Below are positions 25,801-34,433 of a DNA stretch of 64,000 bases, one piece after another. The position numbers and the translations under genes were made by a program. Origin of the DNA: Nephrocerus scutellatus (lineage: Eukaryota; Arthropoda; Insecta; Diptera; Pipunculidae). Within the stretch, counting starts at the first letter, position 1, and each line of letters starts with the position of its first letter. The stretch spans positions 30,223,777-30,287,776 of the forward strand of contig OX352761.1 of assembly GCA_947095585.1 (NCBI GenBank), read 5' to 3'. The notes under the pieces are model-generated. The model did no database searches. It saw only the letters and a list, made by a program, of their open reading frames with translations, and was not told where the DNA came from.

Positions 25801-27140
25801 ATTCGTCATCGAACCAGTCGTTCCGATCTCCACGACTACTGCCTAAGATGGAGTCAGCAGTACTAAAGACAGGCGTGTCCATTTCTCTGCTACGCCCGAC
25901 ATCTCAGTCCCAGGACTTACTCTCCCTTCATTTAGGGCGAGTCCTATCGCTTGACCATAGTTGCTTCTGGTCTCTTCGTTGCGAAGGGCAGCCGTGTTGA
26001 CTCGTACTTGAATCGCGGATGCAGTCTTTCGTGATGATGCAATCGACGCTCGAGGCAACATACCAACAAGTGGTCCGAGTTGACGTTGGCACCTCGGTAC
26101 GTTCGTACCGTCATCAGGTGCGGGTTGTGGCGGCGGTCTATCAACACGTGCTCTATCTGGTTGCGAGTGGGTCCATCAGGAGATACCCAGGTGGCTTTGT
26201 GGATATTTTTACGCGCAAACCTTGTTGTCGCAAAGACCAAATTATTGATTGCTGCCATCTCTATGACTTGTTGCCCATTGTCATTAGTGTTCTCGTTTAA
26301 ACAATGTGTGCCAATGTACTGCCTGAATACTGGTTCCCTACCTATTTTGGCATTCATATCCCCCAGAATAATTTTACGTCATACTAAGGACATGAATGGA
26401 TTTCCCGTTCGACTGATTACGGGCGAGGTTATTGCCCTCGCGCCAACCTTTCTTTGAAGGGAACAGCCCCATCATTTAGCTTTTCCTGTATTGGAGGAAA
26501 GTTACCAGCTGTCTCCACGTGGAGGTTTTATCGCACTTCCACCAGTTAGAGATAGTTACGGCCACCTCCAATTCGGAAGCATTCTGTGATATTCGCACTA
26601 TTCTGCTGATGGCTGACCGCCAAATGATGGTTAAGCTACCTTACACAAATTAGAAAAAGGTAGTGACTACAAACGCCAAATTGAGGGATATAACCAAAAA
26701 GTTGACTAAACACTCACAATTTCTTTTTATTCACATCATCAATTATTTCCATGATTAGATGGATGTTGATCATTAAACTTAAAAAAAATCTCCATTCCGT
26801 TATCGTTTGTTAACAAGCTGTTAAGCTTTTTGTGTAGCAAATTGTCTAATTACTCTTCATCACTTTCAGCATCCCGATTGGCTACTCCATCTGCTTCTTC
26901 TCCTATTCAACGTGGCAGGGCAAATCATATTTTATTGAGGACCTTTACATTAAGCCAAACCATCGGAGAACAGGAGCTGGAACTTTTCTGTTCAGAGAAC
27001 TGGCGCGCATTGCTGCAGAGAACGGGTGTAAGCGTGTCGATTTCCATGTGCTCGCATGGAATCCTGCAAGGAAGTTCTATGAAAAAATGGGTGCAGTTGA
27101 TTTGACCGAGACGGAGGATTGGCATTTTTATCGTCTCTAA
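13899..27140 (+). CDS. Spermidine/spermine (diamine) N-acetyltransferase-like GNAT protein, 4 exons
   Basis: Coding exons are 13899-13973, 18208-18259, 18318-18405 and 26870-27140 (486 nt, 161 aa). All borders are GT-AG and the phases agree (0, 1, 2). The protein begins MDEKGPFVVRRAKVEDI, a typical GNAT first strand. It carries IEDLYIKPNHRRTGAG (acetyl-CoA pyrophosphate loop R-x-x-G-x-G/A, residues 104-109), FHVLAWNPARKFYEKMGA with the probable catalytic Tyr142, and the SSAT-like ending DLTETEDWHFYRL. Length fits SAT1/SAT2 proteins (about 170 aa). The expected activity is acetyl transfer from acetyl-CoA to polyamines or small thialysine-type amines in the cytosol; the exact substrate is not determined by sequence. 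Introns 1 (4.2 kb) and 3 (8.5 kb) are full of transposons, and intron 2 is 58 bp. The ORF is intact once spliced. The stop lies 148 bp from the convergent TRAPPC10 stop. Confidence 0.9.
14491..14785 (+). repeat. Hairpin-rich dispersed element D, copy 1 (in intron 1)
   Basis: Starts CTCGTTTCCATGGACGG and ends GGTTCATGGAAACGC, giving imperfect terminal inverted repeats. Inside are a strong hairpin (AACCCAGGTT / AACCTGGGTT, about 14513-14533) and a second stem (GTTGAGTT ... AACTCAAC, about 14551-14580). A related copy is at 43611-43875. The open frame across it is not a gene. Confidence 0.55.
15050..15325 (+). repeat. Three short related repeats around TTTTAACCA..TTCACACGACC
   Basis: The phrase 'ttaacca(a/c)tttcacacgacc...gagagct' occurs at about 15058-15090, 15208-15240 and 15276-15312. 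The same phrase with a following GTGTG.CGCGTG stretch recurs at 44262-44390. Function and element type are unknown. Confidence 0.4.
15555..15730 (-). mobile_element. tRNA-derived SINE, 3'-truncated copy
   Basis: The reverse complement shows the tRNA-like head (GGCGCCGTGGCTCAGTGG near 15712-15730), a B-box GGTTCGAATCC (about 15667-15677) and the shared body up to GGATCC near 15557. The tail with ATT repeats is missing. It lies in intron 1 of the acetyltransferase gene, antisense to it. Confidence 0.7.
16070..16310 (+). promoter_or_regulatory. TATA-containing segment resembling an LTR promoter
   Basis: The string GGTATAAATAGAGGCG (around 16077-16092) is a strong TATA context, and CAGTGCAGTTG follows about 45 bases further. 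Such a layout occurs in insect LTR retrotransposon promoters, so this may be part of a solo LTR or an internal promoter. I could not define LTR borders or a target duplication. Confidence 0.2.
16311..16900 (+). repeat. Satellite-bearing dispersed element fragments with unique tail block
   Basis: 16311-16420 is one satellite unit (CACACATGTGTATCTCC, then 'gggggctccca'). It is followed by a unique block 'atagcggcatcagat' (16437 onward) that is also found at 17758-17890, 17195-17220 (reverse) and 45700-45760 (reverse). At 16795-16890 a terminal block in the opposite orientation appears ('aacccataaaaatttaaatttttcat', then 'attctctaatcg'). Confidence 0.55.
17150..17440 (-). repeat. Satellite-bearing dispersed element, short reverse copy
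   Basis: In reverse orientation: the CTGG-rich leader is at 17381-17405 (CCAGCCAGCCAGCC), the end block 'gaagttaatatagagaattt' at 17410-17430, one satellite unit at 17265-17340, and the unique GCATCAGAT block near 17205. It lies in intron 1 of the acetyltransferase gene. Confidence 0.6.
17578..18165 (+). repeat. Satellite-bearing dispersed element, forward copy
   Basis: Starts TTCTATATTAACTTCGCG and GCCCGTGGCTGGCTGGC, contains the unique 'agcggcatcagat' block (17760-17775), then units with 'acatatgtgtatctccgat' and 'acacatgtgtatctccggt', and ends at the AGAGAATTTACATG block (about 18122). It stops about 40 bp before exon 2 of the acetyltransferase gene. Confidence 0.6.
18739..18770 (+). repeat. 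GACA/GACG microsatellite
   Basis: Tandem GACG then GACA tetranucleotides, about eight copies, in intron 3 of the acetyltransferase gene. Confidence 0.8.
19480..20990 (-). pseudogene. RTE-like non-LTR retrotransposon relic (RT domain), antisense in intron 3
   Basis: The longest open piece (19705-20334) reads MREFGIRNKLTRLCW, GLREGDGLAC, the RT active-site block as YVDDLDHIGR (usual form YADDIDIIGR), then FKYLGSIVAANN and LLVYKTMVIPVHTYG. Upstream sequence to about 20990 is the decayed domain-0 and linker region. Stops, frameshifts and a deletion before the YVDD box show that it is dead. It is related to the copies at 23222-24345 and 24470-26640. Confidence 0.65.
21731..22550 (+). mobile_element. 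Mariner (mellifera-type) deletion derivative with intact terminal repeats
   Basis: Termini are CGAGGGCAGTTTGATAAGTC... on the left and a matching inverted AGTCACTGACC...ACCACCCTC on the right, sharing GTCAGTGACTTTTTGA, and TA flanks both sides. Length is 820 bp against about 1.3 kb for a full mariner. The transposase begins MEKSEFRVL and then jumps to FVTVDKTWIHH (first catalytic Asp region). The block holding the second Asp (HHDNAPAH in relatives) is absent, and a stop follows HPAYSPD. It cannot make active transposase but could be mobilised in trans if the ends are intact. Confidence 0.8.
23222..24345 (+). pseudogene. RTE-like retrotransposon relic, internally deleted, sense orientation
   Basis: The first about 400 bp match the start of the endonuclease ORF region (also found reversed at about 26640). 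The sequence then jumps to the RT: MALEKVIRDSD..., a degraded YAYVIDIVGRNPRAV, and the open piece 23874-24299 with LEIVQSFNYLGSTVAADN, LLVYKTMVIPVLTYGSETW and FERKVLRRIVGPVCEE. The C-terminal part is well preserved. It lies head-on to the minus-strand copy 24470-26640. Confidence 0.65.
24470..26640 (-). pseudogene. RTE-like retrotransposon relic: endonuclease, linker and RT, minus strand
   Basis: Order on the minus strand: endonuclease part (25944-26357) with MNAKIGRE, TWVSPDGPTRNQIEHVLIDRRH and YRGANVNSDHLLV (APE-like nuclease C-terminus); linker with RNDWFDDECKLALERKN (25646-25882); RT domain 0 as INRLKNKRAPASDGIQAELI (25110-25388); and RT core with LRQEGALACVLFNL and ILAYADDTDIIGD (24539-24820). 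Frameshifts separate the parts and a SINE interrupts it at 25313-25557. It is the longest copy of this family here. Confidence 0.7.
25313..25557 (+). mobile_element. tRNA-derived SINE inserted in the RTE-like relic
   Basis: Shows CAACGTGGCTCAGTGGATAA (A box) and GGTTCGAATCCCAGTAACAC (B box), then the family body with GGCATTAAATTGTAGG and 'acacaaatggtcgcaagaagc'. The ATT tail is missing. TATATG appears at both junctions (about 25306 and 25557) and may be a short target duplication. The flanking retroelement continues on both sides. Confidence 0.7.
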
Positions 27141-27288
27141 GAGAATCCTATGACCAAGCTGAGCAGTTAATGAGATTTTTATTTTATTTGCTTTTGGTTT
27201 ATAAATAGAATAAAAACATTATACAGTAACAATGAATAACATAGATAAAATAAAAACTGGTTACTGATGAACTGTTAACAGATGTTGT

Positions 27289-30200
27289 TTACTGTTCAGC
27301 GGCGACGCTAGCGATGACGTGAATTTGTATACTTTTTGTGGAATTGTAAATTTGTCCCGGCGGGAATGGGTGCACCTTTGAGTGGGCATCGAGTTTACTC
27401 TTGCCACCGGCTGTGTACTTTGATAAACGAATACTTGGCATTGGCAGGAAACCAGTGCTGAGGGGCATTACATCAAGCGAGATGGAATGACTTTCGACAT
27501 CTTTCATCGAAATGACTCCTGCGAATAGAAAGGTCAAGAGAGTCTTTCGAAACAATTCATCCAACTCACCTGCAGAGCGACCACAAACGGCCCAAAGGTT
27601 TTGGTCCGTCAGCACTTCATACATCAAATCGACAAAGGGATTCTCGTGAATTTTTGTGATTCGTAAATTCATATTGCATACCGAGCGCAGGCGGCATAAC
27701 TCGTTCGGTTCAAGCTGAGCGTGTACCTTAAACAGGGTCGTATATTCAAGTACGTCGAAGGCGCATCCATAACTGCGTAACAAATTCGGCTTTACCGCGC
27801 TTGCATATTTTGTCATAAATTGAACTTTGATGACGGGCAACTCATTTTCAGCCTTCAGTGGTTCCACTTGCACTTCGTACAGGTAGGAGACGGTGAGGGA
27901 TTTGTAGATTTCCTGTATGGAAGACAAGACGAGAAAAAAAAACAGGAAATGAATTAACGAATGCAATAATCTTGAGTCAATAAGTCAATAACCCACAATG
28001 CGATCCTGAGAGGCGGGATTTAAGTCGACCAACTTAACACCAGGAACATCACATTTGACCGTAGCGTCAGTTAAGTACAAATGCGCATCGAGTCCCTTCA
28101 AAATAACTTGAAGGAATTTCTGTGTTCCACAAGTGTGCAAGCGACATGTCGCCTCCATTGCGGGCATAAAGTCGAGTGGAATTTGCAGTTCGTTGCGTGA
28201 CCACGGACAGCTCAGCGAAATGTGATGTTCAAAGTGTTTAGCGGCGTTTCGCCCAGGAAGTTCAATAAGAACTTCCAGAGGAATTTGACGTTCTTCGAAT
28301 GATTTAAAATTTTGCAGCGGCACATTTAGGGTGCTCTGGAAGGTGTCGTCGTTGTCATTCATGTCGTTTGCCAGACGAATACGCATATTCTTCGAGCAAC
28401 GAAGTAAAATTTTCGCATCTGACGTAAATATAAAGCTTCCGCCGGACACTATTAACCGAACTGGTTGTTCAATGCCGGCAATTAAATTTTTGAAACTCAG
28501 CACAGCCGATGCAGGTTTTGTTGTGATCTCGAATGGCGTTGCTTTGAAGGGGATTTGTTCCGAGAGGAATTCCAGTTGAAACATTTGCAGTGACATCTAA
28601 AAATAAAGAGCAAAATAAGTTTCAGTTTCGAAAAACGTGGAATCTTCTTGATTCCAAATGTAGGACGTGCATTAAGAAGACCAGTTTCTCAACGGCATAG
28701 TGATGACTTAGCTCATCGCCTCACCTGTTTAAACACCCAAAAGCCAACACGGGTTGCTTTGGCCTTCATCTCGATAACATTGTATCCAGGCTGAATAGCC
28801 ACTGACTCGGCGTAGACAAAATTTGTGAAGTCCGACTGAACAGTCGGGGAGAGCTTCCGCTTAGTGCTACTGGTGCGTCTAACCGGTTGCTTCGCTTTGG
28901 CCGTTTCACAGGCCACCGAGGCACATGACAAAGTGTTGTCTTGCTTGTAATCTAAATGTAGGGAGACTTTTAGGCGAGGCTCTTTTGCAGCTGCAGCTGC
29001 TACAAAAGCATCATTATCAGCCGTCGCCGATGACACTGCCGAAGTGTTCATCTCGTATGACAATGAAATTTTCTCGGCAAATATTTCCCTCGGATAAAGG
29101 CTCTCCAGCTTAACTTGCGCCAAAATGACATCGTCCTGAATTATGGGATTCTGATTGAGCACATCAATGTCGCAAATCTTAAAGTGATCCTCAAGGATGC
29201 AGAAATGTGCATTCTTATCCGGTTCTACGGTAAGACATTGCTTTAGATTTTTCACGCTTTTAAGAAATTCATCAAAGTAAAATGTGCGAACAAGATTCTC
29301 CAGTTCCCCGCAACAGGAGATAGCACTACATGTCTTTGTGTAAGCGAGTGTGTCGCCCATTTTACGGTAACAATTTGCCAGCTCAAGTAACGTTTGGCTG
29401 CTGAGGCAATTCCAGTTTTCTGCTTTGAGTTCACGCAACAAGTCAATAAAGAACACAACCGCTTTGTGAGGTTCATTCAGGACGCAATAGAAGTTGCCCA
29501 AGTCCAAGCCGGCCAAGCGGGCTGAGCGTAATCGCGAAACATGCTTATATGTGCTTATTGCCAATTCGCTCAGCTCAAGATAAAGTTTCTGAAATGCTTG
29601 ATTCGAACCGAGCGCTTCTTTTAATTGATCCGTAGCACTTTTTTTTGGTCGACGATTTGGCGAGTGCGTCTTTTTGTCCGGGATTTGAGGAGATGGATTG
29701 AGAAATTGCTGCTCAACGGGAGTATCACCAATTCCGGCTGAAAGCTGCACTACAATGTGCAACTGCTCTGATGTGGGCATAGAACCAGGCAATAAGCCAC
29801 ACAGTTTGCCAAGCTCATATAGTTTGTCCTTAGCAAGATTCCATATGGGCGCACAATGCCTAAAGCAAGTGACCTCATTTGGTTCCATCGCCTGGTCACA
29901 TGTCTGCAAAACTTCAAGAGCGCACACGAATTCCCAGCACGACAGAGCACCTTCCTGGCAATCAGCTTTAATTAATTCAATCTCCCGCAAAGTGGAGAAC
30001 AGGAAATTCAATAGACGCTCAGCGACTTCAGGCGTTTTGTTGCAAAGTTGTAGTAAGTGCGATTGCCGCTCAAACAAATAATTTCGAAACTCCAAAATCG
30101 ACACACCTTCTTCACGGATTTTTGTTCGCATTTCAAATTTATCTCGACGGCTTAAACAAATTCCATGAAAAGAGCTGAGTGGTCGTTTAAAGTGCTCCAG

Positions 30201-31153
30201 CCATTTTTGCTTTTCACCAAAACCAGAATTCGTTATAAACTGTGAAAACATCGCATCGAGTTCGTCGTACTGAACGAGTGCATCTGTGTACAGTTCAAGT
30301 TTTTCAAAAATAAGCGCAAGATCTTCCTGAAGAAAGAAATACCGCCGAAAGTCCCATCCGTCATGGTTGCGTTTCTCGCGATTCACACGAATAAGTTCCT
30401 CGTACTTGACAATGTTTCGATTGTAGCTGGTTAGCATGAGGAATCTGCAATAAAATGAAATAAAAAACGAATATGCGGAACAGCATGTGAGTTGGTAATT
30501 CCTGCCTTATGCGCTGCACAAGACAGCGAAATGATTCAGTGGACTTCTGCTCGAATTTGGCTGGGTTCAATACAGATATGCAACGGTCATCGTTTTTTGT
30601 TCCAAAGTCCAAACGAATTTTATCCAACACAGTTGTTCGCGGTAATAAATTTTTGGCCTTTCTAATGTCAAGCGTCTCAACAAGAAGAATCATCCAATCT
30701 GATATGCCATACGAGGTGAGGAGCTTGTGCCAATTTTCGATCTCTTCACGCGTTGTAGATTTATATAAATCAACGTCCTATTGGGTAGAGCAATAGTAAT
30801 AGCTTGTAACAAGGTTTTTTTTAATTACAGCCTCAAACTTACACTACATTCTGTTATAAATATGTGTAGAACCGGGTGATCTAGGATGCTCCATTCACCC
30901 TTTTTATATTTCTCCAGTGAATCCACATTCAGCGGCTGTACCTGAGCTTCCAAACGAACATGTTTCGTCGGCCGATGAAAAGTTCGCCGCCACTCGCAAG
31001 TGTCTAACGGAATTGCCGTTACTATATGGGATTCCAATGATCTAAAAAGCGGACCAGCTCCAGAATCTACGACAAAAAATCTACTTTCCAACCACTATAA
31101 AAATAGTTTGCCAACTTACATGTAATAATTGGTTTTATATTCATAATATCCAT
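27289..31153 (-). CDS. TRAPPC10: TRAPPC10 (TRAPP II complex subunit, Trs130 homologue), 7 coding exons
   Basis: Exons on the minus strand: 31153-31120, 31066-30843, 30777-30506, 30444-28725, 28596-27997, 27912-27570 and 27518-27289 (3423 nt, 1140 aa; vertebrate proteins are about 1260 aa). Family hallmarks are CEWRRTFHRPTKHVRLEAQ near the N terminus, SDWMILLVE, LPRTTVLDKIRLDF, QEDLALIFEKLELYTDALVQYDELDA, the alpha-solenoid middle, and the C-terminal CGRSAGVISM ... VMPLSTGFLPMPSIRL. TRAPPC10 is a core scaffold of TRAPP II, which acts at the Golgi as a tether and Rab exchange factor. Two splice oddities are visible: intron 3 appears to start with GC (30505-30504), and a 51-nt intron (27519-27569) is divisible by three and reads through in frame. 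The gene is convergent with the acetyltransferase and divergent from SGSM3. A second in-frame ATG at 31144 could also start the protein. Confidence 0.93.
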
Positions 31154-31350
31154 TTTAATTTTTTTTTATAAATTTCTTTTATGCTCAACTTTCTGATAAA
31201 AAGCTGTCGAATTGCGACCACTAGAAACCACTACATCACTTTTTCACTTTTGGCTTTTTGATCAAAACAAAAGTCAGACTACTCTATTTTGCCATTTCCT
31301 AAAAGCGTCAACTGTCAAGTTATGTCAGCTGTTGTTAAATACTAACGAGT

Positions 31351-31876
31351 TTTTTTTTTAAAAAAATCTGCCGTAGAGTGCTTTTTTGGCTGTCAAGTTG
31401 TTCGTTTATTCCAAAAAACCAATCTACGGTAGATTGGATTTCCCCTCAAACAGATATTGATATTTTGGGAGATTTACCCCTCTTCTCATTAACTGCAACA
31501 ACAACACATGCAACAAAACAATGTAAACAAAAGATTCTCGGCTTTCGTGTTCGTTTTTTCGAGAAAAAATCTACGCTCGACCGTAGATTGCTAAAACAAA
31601 AAAAACTCGACATAAATTAACTGGAACATACTATCAAACCTGACTGTAAATCATATGTCGAATTTTTTTTTATAAAAATCTACCGTAGATTGCTTTTTTG
31701 GCTGTCAAGTTGTTCGTTTATTCCAAAAAACCAATCTACGGTAGATTGGATTTCCCCTCAAACAGATCTTGATATTTTGGGAGATTTACCACTCTTTTAC
31801 TAACACCAACAACTGATGTCATTTGGTTTAGGTAAAACACATCACACACACATGCAACAAAACAATGTAAACAAAA
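31351..31876 (+). repeat. Palindrome-bearing duplicated segment between TRAPPC10 and SGSM3
   Basis: A block of about 134 bp at 31351-31484 recurs at 31663-31796, offset 312 bp, with few differences. A second shared block (ACATGCAACAAAACAATGTA) lies at 31506 and 31850, offset 344 because of a 32-bp insertion. Each 134-bp copy holds the perfect odd palindrome CCAATCTACGGTAGATTGG (31419-31437 and 31731-31749). Related dyads TCTACCGTAGA and ATCTACG...CGTAGAT (31569-31588) lie around them. No coding capacity. Confidence 0.75.
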
Positions 31877-32150
31877 CAAAACGACAATAAACTATAATAT
31901 TTTGCCTGATAACCTTGCGGTCAGATTAGAATGACAGTTTGACATCAAACCAACAGTCAAGCGCTAATTGTCGAGGAGGAATGATGGACAATCAACAAAA
32001 ATCTTGTTTGTTGCTCATTCTTGTTTTATTTCATAAATTCCACCAATTAGCAAAATATATAGCGATATGTTTAGAGTGTCAGTCAGTCAGTCAGGCGTTC
32101 ATACTATTTTTGTGAGGGATGTCGATCAACACTTACAGTCAAGTCAGCCA

Positions 32151-33077
32151 CTTTACTGACTGCCTGCATTGGAACCAAGGTCTGTTCCCGTACTTTTTGT
32201 AGTAAAAATTACAAAAGTGAAAATGACATAAAATATCTCAGAGAGAGCAATCACACAAAAAAGTACGGGAATGCATAAAACCACAAAATGTTAGCTTGGT
32301 AGAAACTGTCAAAATTCCGTATATGGCTTTCTTTTGATAGAAAAAATGCAAAAATACTGCACTCAATTTCACAAAAGTGAACTCGATTTAAAATAAAATA
32401 TTTGGTAACATTCTTATCGTCATCGTGGCATTTGTGCGACTATTTCGACACAAATTCACATACAAAACGTGCGAGTGCAAATTTCTTTTTTCAATAAAAG
32501 CCAGAAAGCAGTGAACTTTGTTAAGAAAGTGTAGGAATGAAGGTAATAAAAATACCTTCATCTTTTAAAAAAATATATGAACCAGGTACAAATTGATCAC
32601 ACTTCCGCTTGAGCTTTACTGACTGCCTGCATTGGAACCAAGGTCTGTTCCCGTACTTTTTGTAGTAAAAATTACAAAAGTGAAAATGACATAAAATATC
32701 TCAGAGAGAGCAATCACACAAAAAAGCACGGGAATGCATAAAACCACAAAATTGTTAGCTTGGTAGAAACTGTCGAAATTCCGTACATGGCTTTCTTTTG
32801 ATAGAAAAAATGCAAAAATACTGCACTCAATTTCACAAAAGTGAACTCGATTTAAAATAAAATATTTGGTAACATTCTTATCGTCATCGTGGCATTTGTG
32901 CGACTATTTCGACACAAATTCACATACAAAACGTGCGAGTGCAAATTTCTTTTTTCAATAAAAGCCAGAAAGCAGTGAACTTTGTTAAGAAAGTGTAGGA
33001 AAAAAGGTAATAAAAATACCTTCATCTTTTAAAAAAATATATGAACCAGGTACAAATTGATCACACTTCCGCTTGAG
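32151..33077 (+). repeat. Tandem duplication with a 463-bp unit
   Basis: 32151-32613 and 32614-33077 are head-to-tail copies that differ at only a handful of bases (for example 'agtacggg' against 'agcacggg', and one inserted T). Each unit begins CTTTACTGACTGCCTGC and ends ACACTTCCGCTTGAG. No gene lies in it. The near identity indicates a recent duplication. A short CAGT repeat lies just upstream (about 32080-32095). Confidence 0.85.
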
Positions 33078-33819
33078 CTGGCCCACGCACATAAAAAAGT
33101 ACGGATGTGTAGAAGTAATTTTCACCTTTCAATATATACCAATATTTAGGCCCGCCCACGTTTAAACACGGAGGGTTGGATTGAACCCAATTATTTATAA
33201 AATGAAAGGTATTTCTATTGCCTTTCATACGATTTTTTTTGAAGGTATAATTATTACCTTTTATATGATACAAATTAACATCCATCAAACCACTTAGAAA
33301 AATGCACTTCTGCAAAAAGTGCTTAAAAATTTGGAAGTCATAAGGGCATTTCCACAAACAACATTGCTGTTTTCGAGGTCTGCTCAATAGGGGCTTTCAG
33401 AATGGGTGTGTCCGAAAGCCGTAACCCCTTGGCCCCTAAAACGCACTTTAGCCACGAATTTTGGTCGCAAATAAGGGTGGAATGTGAAATGGTAAATGTG
33501 AGTTCCTATACGTACGGGATGTGTAGATTACGATTTTATTGTTGCGTCGTGGGTTTTTTTTTAGAGATTTGGGTTAGTGTAATGTTCACGACAGGATGTA
33601 CTACTAAATTGCCAATTTGCGCGAATGGGTTGGTCTTTTTCACATGTAGCAGACAACTCTCCTACTCGTGACTAGGTCAAAAGTAAAAATGTCTTGCAGA
33701 CTACTCAAATGCCCGTGACCAGTGCTGCTGATACTGAATGTACTTCAATCAGTGTTATACTGCTATTTCATCGGCCGTACTACTAAATGTACTACGCAAT
33801 ACCTAATTAAACGAAAAAA
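33078..33819. other. Non-coding stretch
   Basis: No gene is supportable. The open frames here (33061-33387 on -, 33402-33671 on +) have no recognisable domains. Confidence 0.4.
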
Positions 33820-34060
33820 ATATCTATCTGACTGTGTCCACTCTAAAGCCCAAAAGTTTGAATTGATGGGGATGAAAATTTATTAATTTATTTATTATTT
33901 TTTTAAGGTTTTTACATAACGTGTGAGATCCCAGTTGATTTTGGCGGTAATCGGACAACCGGAAGTGACAGAAGTGAAAGTATAGCACTTATGAGAAATC
34001 TGTTAATTGCAAACGAAATTAAAAAAAATTTAAAAAAAAAATAAAAAAAAATAATATATT
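33820..34060 (+). repeat. Dispersed repeat B, copy 1
   Basis: Shares CTGACTGTGTCCACTCTA, 'gattttggcggtaatcggacaaccggaagtgacag' (in parts) and AGTATAGCACTTATGAGAAA with copies at 52345-52660 (reverse) and 55640-56085. Non-coding. This copy lacks the left palindrome seen at 55661. Confidence 0.6.
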
Positions 34061-34416
34061 ATATAATGTAAAGATTTCGACACTTCAGTTAAGGAAATTC
34101 GTACTGTTGCCATAGCATAATTTTTTCTTGAAAATCTTACACTAAAAGAAAAAATCTTTCGCAACATTATCTCATCTTATTGAGCTCTCGCAAAAGGAAA
34201 ATTCAAAACTTACAGGATTTTATGGATTTCCAACAAAATAAGCCTAAAATTGTTTGTAGTCAAAACCAAAACTAAGATCAAATTTTTTTTTTATTTTATA
34301 AAATCTTTTATTTAATAATTTTTTTTAATTGCCTGAGAAACTCGTTAAACACGTTCAGCTGTTTTGACTGTCACAAGAGCTGTCAGTTGCCTGACTACTG
34401 TCTGTTGATTGTGCTG

Positions 34417-34433
34417 TGACGGCTTATGGTTAT
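34417..34433 (+). repeat. Left target-site duplication of the jockey-type insertion
   Basis: TGACGGCTTATGGTTAT, identical over 17 bp to 36671-36687 on the other side of the element. Confidence 0.9.

Noticed and set aside
30825..31091. Continuous TRAPPC10 frame beginning ESRFFVVDSG
   Set aside because: It starts at TTG and its first residues are intron sequence. Splicing 31120 to 31066 gives MNIKPIITYSGAGPLF, which fits the family.
33061..33671. Two frames of about 90-108 codons
   Set aside because: No domain, no splice support and no conserved composition.
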